From positions 548,399 to 571,891 of the forward strand of contig BLXT01000492.1 in NCBI GenBank assembly GCA_019648995.1: 23,493 nt of DNA. Reading direction: 5' to 3'. The notes under the pieces are model-generated. The model was not told where the DNA came from and did no database searches. It saw nothing but the letters and a program-made list of their open reading frames with translations. Every line of letters starts with the position of its first letter. Position 1 is the stretch's first letter. This DNA comes from Plakobranchus ocellatus. Its lineage: Eukaryota > Mollusca > Gastropoda > Plakobranchidae. A program made the position numbers and the translations under genes. This document shows, piece after piece, positions 1 to 18,800 of the stretch.

Positions 1-127
1 AAAAAAAAAGAAAAAAAAACCTTTTGGTGGCTGTAGCCCTGTCTAGACATTTAGTCTAGAGCTATCACTATTTCTTTCCTGTAGGATTTTACTTTAGGTT
101 AAGGCCTAGAATCTAACTAGATCTAAA

Positions 128-440
128 TTATTGAGGGAACAATGCTCGAAGACTGTTACTACAAGCTTTTTTTGCAGGTGGGCTTGATTTTTCTGCCAGT
201 TCCCTTATCAATTTATGCTTTCCAGAGTCCAAATGCGAAGACTTCCTCATTTGGTCAAGAACTAAGTCGCAAGTAACGTACAACAATTTTTGCCCTGATA
301 CATGCATTTCTTCAGGAAATTGTGAACACTGTTCCATCACCGTCGTCTTCGTGCCACACTTGGATTTTTCATTTGCCTTCGGGTCTCTCGCTTTGACGTA
401 TCCATTTTCTTCTCGGAAGATTCTGGATTCTCTAGGCCTA
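128..440 (-). pseudogene. BED/CGGBP1-like zinc-finger relic, probably hAT-transposon derived
   Basis: A minus-strand open stretch reads ...KLLYVTCDLVLDQMRKSS then HLDSGKHKLIRELAEKSSPPAKKA and ends FPQ-stop. The spacing resembles the zinc finger of human CGGBP1 (KLFCTSCNVVLNHVRKS, then HLKSKTHTKRK), a domain derived from hAT transposases. The first zinc-binding Cys of the C-x2-C pair appears as Tyr, so the finger is probably non-functional. Only the N-terminal third of a CGGBP1-sized protein is seen. It could also be the end of a real exon of a neighbouring gene. Confidence 0.35.
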
Positions 441-1590
441 ATGTCGAATCAAAGATGTCTTTACTCCTGTTTCCCCAAAGCTACGAGTTTAAAGTTTAAC
501 AAAAATAGGCATTGGTTTAGCACAAGTAGCAAAGAGAAACTACTCCAGTAAATTTTCTGAAATTGGAAATTCGACTAAATAGTTAAACTTATTTTTTTTG
601 GTGACCACACGTTTAATTTTTTTTCTCTTTCTTTTTGGAATATCACCAAATTTTGCAAAAAATTGCAGAAATCAACAAATTTTGCGGTTGCAATGCAAAA
701 CAGGAAATGTTGCCTTTTTTCGCGATCATGTTGCAGCCACATGGGTTGCAAAAAAACGCCATGCAAGGTTCATTTGACTCTCCAACTGACAACAGGCCTT
801 GAAATCAGCCACAAGTCTGTGCCAGCCACTGGTGCCTGGCATGACAAGGGTCAGAAAACTTGAGTGCACCTGGTGGTGGTTAAGCTGTTTGATATAAAAA
901 GCTGGCAAAATCAGACAATCAATGAGGACAAAGTGCAACTGTACAAGTGAAAGCAAGATGACTGATATTGCCTAAACTTTAAGGAAAATGCTATAAGTAC
1001 ATTTATTTAGACAGTATTGCAGAGGGCAAATTTTGGCCTCTCCTTTAAAAAAAATGGAAATTAAAAATGTAATAACTGACAAAAATGCAGTTTTCAGGAC
1101 ACTACAATAGTTATCAAAGGCTCTGAAAGCATCTTGTTCTCACTTGGGAAATAAGAACCAAAAGCAGCAGGGGGTTGTCCTGATGAGACGCATGCAGCAT
1201 ACAGTCGAGTGCAAATAATTCTAATACAGATGGCTCGAAATCTTACTTTTTTTTTTCAAAGTTGTTTAATTGTACCATAACATTCTCTCTCTGAATGAGA
1301 CCAAAAAAATATCAATAGCTAATCTCGGCATTTAGTCATAGTTTGCCAAATTTCAACAGTGCAACATAGTCTGCCTATCATTGCCTAGCCTAGGTCTACT
1401 CAGCTGCTGATTGTCAGTGTTCCCATGTGTGGGCTTTTGTTTTTAGCATTATGTGTAGAGTAGACTACTTAGGTTATATCATTTCTTTTCCCTGTGTGTG
1501 CTAACTTGTAATATCTAGCTGAGGTCTAAACAGCTGCTGCCTTTCAATTCCTTTTCAAAAAGTTTTTTTTAACTACTGGCTGAATTCATA
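441..1590. other. Non-coding, possible ATAT1 3' UTR or flank
   Basis: Short open frames only, none with a recognisable motif or convincing splice sites. A further ATAT1 terminal exon could be hidden here, but I could not identify one. Confidence 0.4.
1002..1007 (-). terminator. Candidate polyadenylation signal for ATAT1
   Basis: AATAAA on the minus strand about 740 bases downstream of the ATAT1 stop at 1745. An ATTAAA variant lies at 1265-1270. Either could end the transcript if exon 10 is terminal. Such hexamers are common by chance in AT-rich DNA. Confidence 0.3.
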
Positions 1591-1591
1591 A

Positions 1592-1682
1592 AGTATTTCT
1601 ACAAACCCGCTGCAGATGGATCCCTCCCTCCAGATCTCAGGGCGAGTTTGTTATCCAGTAGGCCACAACGCCCCTATTGTTT
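1592..1682 (-). mobile_element. tRNA-derived SINE fragment, copy A (reversed)
   Basis: On the minus strand it shows the shared family block: a GTGGCCTACTGG A-box-like segment, CGCCCTGAGATCT, a GGATCCATCTG segment and CGGGTTTGT, resembling a B box. It is the head of the element seen at 9407, 19266 and 21508; the tail is missing. Confidence 0.6.
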
Positions 1683-1744
1683 CCAAGAATACAAAATGTT
1701 ATGACATGCTCAGAGGGTTCAACTGTGAATGCGTGAATGAATAA

Positions 1745-10678
<8,934 letters not shown>

Positions 10679-11237
10679 TATTGATGTTTTGAAACTGAAT
10701 TTGTGCTGTAAAATATTCAATTCATTGAAAAGTATATTTCAATTTTCTTTAAACTGAATTAAGATATATGTAAACACAAACAAATACATATTAAACTTTT
10801 GCTATGTTTTGGGCCGGTCGCCATGTTTACTCTCTAAGGCAAACATTGTAGGACCGCACTGATTGGGATTTATCCCTTGATTAGTCGATAATATTTCAGA
10901 CAACTTATGATGCCAGTATGCAAGGCTGGGCTGTGTGTGTAGAGTTTTGTGCATCCTGAGTTTTGTTCGCCAAGAGGGTTTTTAGAGAATGGATGGAGAA
11001 AATAGATTTCACTGTTAACAGAATCTTTCGTATTTTGAGGTGTCATAATTTCACAGCGATTCAGATTCATTCCGTACAATAAAAAGGAGAAAATACTACC
11101 TACTTCACAGTATTGTTTATTTTGTCCGTCAGGGGAAAAATTTAGAAGTAATAAAATAGCAAATTAATTGAAATTATTGCTTTATTCTTGGAGCATTTGT
11201 TTCTCAATCAATCCATTCTTTTTAAATGCAAAAACAA

Positions 11238-11301
<64 letters not shown>

Positions 11302-12804
11302 GTTATTCGAACTGATCAACATGTCTTTACCAGTACCTGGCTATTTTCGATTTCGTTATCATTTTTCGATGAATTTCTCATTTCAGTCGGCTCCTCGTAC
11401 CCATCTGTCTCAGAAGTACTAACGTATTTCGAACTAGAGATCTAGCGCTACATCTATATAACTTCTTAACCTTGCAGTGTGCTTTATGTGGAAGCCGTAG
11501 TCTCAGTGATTTTTGTTTCAGTTTGATATAATAGAGCCGGCTCTAGATCTATCTCCACGCAAAGGGATTGTTGGTTATTTTGCACATGAGTAGATCTAGA
11601 TCCAAGTCCTTTTGTCAGTTACCCAGTGTCGAGTCTCAAACTGCTTTTGTAGGCTAATCAAAATCTTTTTAATCAATCCAAACTTGTTCCTTGATCGAGA
11701 AGATAAATTTGAATTAGCAGATAAATGCTGAATTGAAGGTAAACCAAACGATTTATGATTTTTGGTTATTTTAATGGAAAACTTTTATTTGATCAATTTC
11801 TGTCTCCTAGTGTACTGACACTGTATTCATGTCTTTGCTTTGTTTGTGGTAGATGAGTCTGCATTAGTTAAGTTAAAGATTTAATTTTATATTTTGAATG
11901 AAAAGCAGCAAGAAAGCAGTGTTGTTTTTTTTTTATTTTTTTTTTAAATTGAATAAATGAAAGGCCTTTTAATGGTTGAAAAAAACCAACATAATTTTAA
12001 TAAAGGAGCTAACTGGGTGTGAACATTGACCGCTTTTGTTATGCACCAAGAACCAAGCTATTCTTCATGTGTCATTGAAATTTTGTTCTTAAACTTGCAT
12101 CTTAAACTTACATGTGAAGTAATTCTCTTTCCATTCATTTTGTTTTGTTGCTCTTATTTTCTTTTTACATACATAGACCACAAATCTCTTTCATTAAGAC
12201 AGTCAATGGCTCTCTGGGAAATTGCATGGTTTATACAAATTACGTCAAGCCCAGCTGAATGCATACGATAGGCCCTGGCGTAAAGAGCTGATTTTTATAA
12301 TTTGTTCAGAGAAGATTTCATTGGAGTCTACTTTAAAACTTGCAATAAATTCTTGGGATAATTTTTTTTTTCCAACCTTTATTTTTTTTAACAAGGATCT
12401 GGCATTTTGCCTTAGAACCACTACAATCCCTGCAACTGTTATAGACTTGGTGTGTCTGCAAATGTAAACAAATGACGGAATTATTTAAAACCAAACACAT
12501 AACTTCCTGTCTGAAAGATGCATGCATACTGTAATCTAGGCCTAGAATTTAGACTAGCACTAGCTTTGGTGTTGACAACCTGCCATATGTCAGTTGCACA
12601 TACTCAGTTCCACTTCAATCCTTCTTGAACCCCTATGAATGGTAAAATAAACTTCAGACTGCATCCTATCTATGACACAATTTAACTTCAAAGTGAAGTC
12701 CACTATAGATACATTTAATGCTCTTAAATTTGACCAGATAGCTAAGATGTACAATCATATAGATTGTGATTGATTTAATCATATTAACATTTTTTTCTTG
12801 CTAG
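10679..12804. promoter_or_regulatory. Divergent intergenic region between ATAT1 and GNL1
   Basis: About 2.1 kb separates the two start codons, which face away from each other, so both promoters lie here. A YY1-like motif (AAACATGGCGACC on the minus strand, about 10814-10830) and an inverted CCAAT box (10858-10867, CTGATTGGG) lie 130-190 bases upstream of the ATAT1 ATG. A GNL1 5' UTR intron ends at 12804. I see no TATA box that can be trusted in such AT-rich DNA. Confidence 0.45.
11238..11300. repeat. (GA)n microsatellite
   Basis: About 63 bases of GA dinucleotide with one interruption (GAAAGA), in the divergent promoter region. Open frames over it encode only Arg-Glu repeats and are artefacts. 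Confidence 0.95.
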
Positions 12805-12894
12805 AAAAGAAACAGAGCAAAATGCCTCGCAAAACCCCATACAGTGGAAAACAGAAGAAGAAACAGCTACAGGAGAAGAAGCTGAAGAAACAAA
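12805..12894 (+). CDS. GNL1: GNL1 first coding exon
   Basis: Acceptor TTTTTTCTTGCTAG (ending 12804) implies a 5' UTR intron; the ATG is at 12822. It encodes the lysine-rich MPRKTPYSGKQKKKQLQEKK and LKKQ, likely a nuclear/nucleolar targeting stretch, and ends at a perfect GTAAGT donor in phase 1. Confidence 0.93.
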
Positions 12895-15800
12895 GTAAGT
12901 CAATACAAAACCTAGAACTATTTATGAAAATAAAGGTTTTGCTCTTTGGCCAACTTAAAACACAAATGTGGCAAAAATTTGAAAAATTTTACCTTATCTT
13001 TGTTTTTATCAAGGTTTAGATTTCAAGTTTATAGGCTAAATCTCGATATAAACTATACCTTGATTGTTTAAGGTTTATGTTAAGTTTTAAAATTCTTTCT
13101 CTTAACCTATTGATATACTCATCCTAGTTTAGATCTGGGAAGGGTGGTGTTTCATAATTTAGAAACCTGCATTTTTTGTGCGATAGAGTTGTATTAAAAT
13201 GAAGCAGCTAAGGTAGATGCACCAACAAACAAATCAGGTTGGTAAGTATGTCTCTTGTCTTAAACTCTTTTCTTTGGCTCTGTTCAGTTGTTCTGAATTG
13301 ATCTTTATATCTTCAGGTGGGCCTGGCTATTTGAGAGACAGTGAGGATGAGAGTGAGGAGAGCAAAAGTTCATCTTCTGCCTTACCTTCTGAGCAGCAAA
13401 CCGAATCTTATGGTAACAGGAATAAAAGCGGCGCAGGAAATGATAGAGGGACCAAGGGTATTCCTGAGGTTCAAAAACTGAATTTGCAGCCACACCAAAA
13501 AGATACCAGGAAGCTGGATGCCAATAGGTATTGTAGCTATTGTTAACTCATTCAGTGCCCGATCCCATTAAATGTTAATTTTAAAGCATTAACTCTTAAA
13601 CCGTTAAGTTTTTTTCTCACACAAAGCAATCAGATAGGATGTGCAGTTCAAAACCTAAGGGACGTAGTCCTGGGGCAAATAAAGTAGTTTTGGAATAATT
13701 TGGTCACTCTAAAATTCAAAACAAGTGAACAGAAACAACATACCCATTGGACGCTGGCAGCATCCAGTATCGTGAATCTTACTAACTATCGCTCCCACCG
13801 TCCAGCACCGGTTTATGAGTTAATTGCCTCATTTGTGCCTGTCAACGATGCATGATGGAAATAAGTATTTTCTTTTTAGACTACTCAGCTGGCTGGGTGG
13901 TGCACAAATCAAATGAAAAACAATATGTAAAATGTTTTTCGGAAGGACACAAATAAGGCTCACCCTGTCATCAATATATCAGGAATAAAGCACTGAATGA
14001 GTAAGTTATAAATATATGAAAGATGAAAGAAATTTGCCGAGAATTTGATTTGCATGAAAAGCAAGTAGAAATTGCTTTTTTATTTTTGAAGTACTGGCTG
14101 GTTTCAGTTGTTTTTTTTTTCTTTTGATTCCTTTTTTTTTTTGAATGTTTCAAAGGGCTTTATTCATTTTAAAAAATGTTGAAAGATGGAAGTAAAAATT
14201 CACTTTTTTTTTTCCTGCAGAGCAATATCAAAAATTTGTTTGTAAGGTGTCTATTTTTCTGGTCTGAAGACAAATATCTTTGCAATAAATTCTTAGAAAT
14301 TTATATATGTGTAAGTTTACATTTTTTAAATATTTTCGTATAGAATAAAAAATGAAAAGAAAAGAAGTATTCAAATAACTTTTATCCTCATATTTTGACA
14401 ATTCACGCACACAGTAATTTTTACTTGCTTTCTTTTTTTATATTTTTAAGCAATTTAAAAGAGAATGTTTCTTTATAATCCAAATTTATATGTTTTGCTG
14501 TAGCTACAGAAAAAATATATTCATAATAGATAACTGAAGAGAAGAAAAAGCTTCATTAAGACTATGTTTTAAAAAAAAAAAGGCATGACAATTTATATGT
14601 CTTGTTGATTGTTTCAGTTTCAGATTGCACTTCTTCAAAGAAGATCCCGAAGTAATCAGCAGACGGATGAAAGAAGCTCGAAAACCTGTGAAGCCTGTGA
14701 CAGAGGTAAGAAATTTTATCAAAGCTTAAATTCTTGATGCAGTGCAAAAAAAAGTGGGTTCTTGTCCTTGTTGTGAATGAAAGAACTTCTGTGGGTGGGG
14801 TTAAAAAAAAGTTAAATCTCCAAATTTATAAATCTTAAGTAACTGTGAACAAATTAGTTTAGTGCTTATGACATTAAAAATATCTTCTTCTTTAGGAGCC
14901 CCATCAGGAACAGACATTGGCCATCATGTTCCTCCAGTCAAATCCATTCTCAAATTAACCATATAAACTTGTTGTCGCTACCATTACCTATTGCCCATGT
15001 GTTAACAGTTAACTTCTGATAACAGTTATTCCCTGTCTAGCTCAACTGCGTTTGCCTTCAATCTTTCCTATGATTGCTAAGTGTTCCAAACCTTTGTTTT
15101 GACAAATGTGTCCAAAAAAATTGTAGTTGCCTCTGCTTTATGGCTTTAATTAATGATTGTTCAAGACGAGCTTTTTTCAGTACTGATTATTGGATTATAC
15201 ATTGCTAAAAGCTTGAAAAGTAATGCTCTGTTTCTGAAATATCAGTTTTGCATATCTTCTTCTTGTATAAATTAATTTATGTCCATAATTTTAACGACCT
15301 CATCCAACAAAATAATGTCACCCACCAACCCTCTAAGCTTGCTTGCTACAAAGTTAAGTCTACCTTTTTGCAATTACTAACAGTCAAGATGAGACAAGTA
15401 TGTGTCCAGAGAAAAACTAAAGTGATTCGCGTCTAGCATATACCAGTTTTTTTTTTTTTTTAAATAAAGTAAATTTCACCTTCTTTAGAGTTCTTAAAAA
15501 GAATATTAATTTTTTTAGTTCTTGAAATAGTAAAATGTTTATCATGACACAACTGGTATCTCTCTCATAATCCTTTCTTCCACCCTTTATAGATATTTTT
15601 TTTTACTAGCCCAGGTAAAAGCCTAGCACCTCACCTTATTATTGTTTGTCTCTTTTTTTAACTGATAGAGGGCTGGCCCAGCTCGTAATTAACAATGGCC
15701 TATGGCGGGTGTAAGGGGCATAATCCTAATTTACAAAAGTACACGTTTTACAAAATTTGTCATAAATTTTAAACCACGGAAGGTACAAACATAATTCAAA

Positions 15801-18800
15801 CACCAAAAAATAGAAGATTGGATGCACCTTCTTAAGATATATAACTCTAAATATCAGTGATATTATGGGATATTGAAAAAAATTGACAACACTATCTCGG
15901 CAGTGGGGCTAGGGCTAGATCTAGATTTAGATTTAGATCTACATTCAGATTCATCATCGTCGGAAGAGTCTAGACGTAGCCCATCACCTTCTCCCTCCTC
16001 TACATGAAAATTAACATCACTTTCATCATCAATTTCAACTCCAACATCATCTACAGGGCTACCCTCATCTTCATCTTCTTTATTAGTCGGTCTTTCTGTC
16101 AGTTGCGAGAGGAAGTTGAAGGTCATTTTGAAAAAATCGTTACTCGGTAACCATTCACTCAATTTTAGAACAGTAAACGGAAAACGAAAGTAGAACTCTT
16201 CAAGCAACAGAAACTATTAAGGCCGAGCCACTGTAAAGAAAATAAAGGGGCTTATTCCGTAATTTAAAAGTGTATGCTATAGTTAAGTATCAACGGGCGA
16301 TAGCGGGCGCTCCCGCCAACACCCATAAAAGGCGGTGGCGGGCGATAACGCTTTTTATCAGTTAAGCAAAAAAAAAAAAGAGAGAGAGAGTCAAAATCGA
16401 AGCTTTCACCATGTAATATATATATATAAATTTCATTTTTTTATTAAAGTACGAGTTGAAAATTGGCTTTTGTGCTAGTAACACTCTTTGTCGCAGGAAT
16501 CAAGAGAATGGATGCTTGAAGATGCCTACCCTTCAAATGCCAAGTTAGACTTTCCCAAGAGACCTCCATGGAGTTATTCCTCATCTAAAGAAGAGCTAGA
16601 CAAACGAGAGCAGCAGTACTTTAAGGTAAAATAATATTTTGTTTCCTTTGAGATAATGTGGTGTAAAAAATGTTTTGTACAGTTGTTATAATTGTTAATA
16701 TCTGTCATGCTTAATCACCAAGATAAACCTTTTCAATGCAGGTTTCAAAAAGCTCCTCCTTTGTGGATCAGAAATGTGGAGGCTTATTATAAGAGCATCA
16801 CAGAAGCTGCTGGCATTTTTCAGTAACTGCCTACAAAAGATTCAGAACAACCACTCACTTGCCAGTCACTACAAGAATAGAGGAGCTATGAGGAAGAAAG
16901 AAACAGCGGGTTGAAGAAGTTGAGAAGCAAAAAAAAAAGATGCTGGACATGGATTTGGATTTACATTGAGGGAGCCAAGAGTAGACAAAATCCACCAAAC
17001 ACTGACATAGAACTCATAGAGGAAGAGGGGGAGGGAAGAGCACATAAAGACTAGGACCTGGATTTCCAAGAGGGAGATGAGACTCACCTGAACAGGAGTG
17101 AAAAACTGCCCATGAAAGAATTGGGTAGCGAACTATTGGCTGACTATGCCCATGTTGCTGGGTGGAAAAGTGATGATATCTGAGAGTACCATGTATCTTT
17201 TCTCATTCTTTGACTAAACTGGCAATGTTTGATATCATTAAATATCTGCAAAATGTGGCCTGCATGATATGCTAAACAAACATTTCACACCACATTTTTC
17301 CATGTTTATTTCTCAATTCCTCACAACCACTCCGTGATATATAGATCTCAGTTGAAATCTAAATTTTCCAATAATTTTTTTTTTTAATCATAGCTTAGGT
17401 GAAGCAAGTAGTTAGCGCTGCTGTTTTTACAGGCACTTGGTGTTGAATTGTGGAATTATGAGCTGTAGATTGTGCGATACAACATTTGGTTAACAAGCAA
17501 GAGGCAACAAATTGATCTGTGTCCATCCAGCATGGATTTGAAAGCTACGTACTTTAAAGCTTGGCTAAAGAAATCACAGGCACACTAATCCTCCTGTTCT
17601 TGATGACACTGTGCTAGTTCCACGTATAGGACTTCCTTTACTTTTTATGTATTAAATTAGCATTTTGCAGTATTATCATGGTTCAAATGACCCAATTTTC
17701 TGATTTACTGCTGGGTAAATAAGAATGCCCCATGCTCTGAAACAGATTCAGATCATCAACTTGCTAAGCAAACACACAAACGTTTGCTCGTCAACCTTTT
17801 TTTTTTTAGGTATGATAAGGCCTAAGAATAGTGGAGAAAAATGCAATATGATATGATATGTGATGTGCCCACTTTAAATGTGTTGTTTGTCTGCAATTGG
17901 CTAACAGGGGTATAGAGGAAACAGCTTCCAGGGGGTGAGGGTATTGAACAATTTATTTATTCTTTTTTTTTATTTTTTTTTTTTAGCTTTTATGAAAAAA
18001 TTTAACCATTTTAAAATCAATATAGCATTGAAATTATGATTATAAATCGAAAATGAAAAGCAAATCTGGTTGCTTAGGCTTTTTAAACGTGAAGTTTGCT
18101 AATCTTTATATGAGATTTTCTAAAGCGGCCTTTATTGATTACTTTTAATAGGTATAAATTTACTTAGAAATGCATCAAGCAAAAAATTCTTTCAAACTGT
18201 GGTAGAGTGAAAAATCTTTCTTTCCTCAATGGAAATTGGAGGGCCTGTTCAACACTAACAAAATCTCATATTTGAGAAATACCCTCAAAAGACTCATTTG
18301 GAAATATATTAAAAAAGCAACTGTGCCTTTTTTTTTTTTAAGCCACTGACCATTTTCATCTAAACCAGGAGTATGTGGAAGATATTCTAGACCAGCCAAG
18401 AACGCAGGATTTGAGCTTTTTTGAGCTGAACCTGGAGACTTGGCGTCAGCTGTGGCGAGTTTTGGAAATGTCAGACATCCTCCTAGTGATAGCTGATGTC
18501 AGGTATCCGGTAGGTAATCTAGTGACAGCTGATGTCAGGTATTTAGTAGGTAATCTAGTGATGGCTGATGTCAGGTATCCGGTAGGTAATCTAGTGATAG
18601 CTGATGTCAGGTATGCGGTAGGTAATCTAGTAATAGTTGATGTCAGGTATCCGGTAGGTAATCTAGTGATAGCTGATGTCTGGTATCTGGTAGGTAATCT
18701 AGTGATGGCTGATGTCTGGTATCTGGTAGGTAATCTAGTGATGGCTGATGTCTGGTATCTGGTAGGTAATCTAGTGATAGCTGATGTCTGGTATCTGGTA

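Noticed and set aside
11168-11445. Two open frames encoding Arg-Glu repeats
   Set aside because: Created by the (GA)n microsatellite; no splice or homology support.
16620-16795. Alternative terminal GNL1 exon starting at 16742
   Set aside because: An acceptor-like CAG exists and a short frame follows, but it has no similarity to GNL1 and the block reads better as an inserted coding relic.
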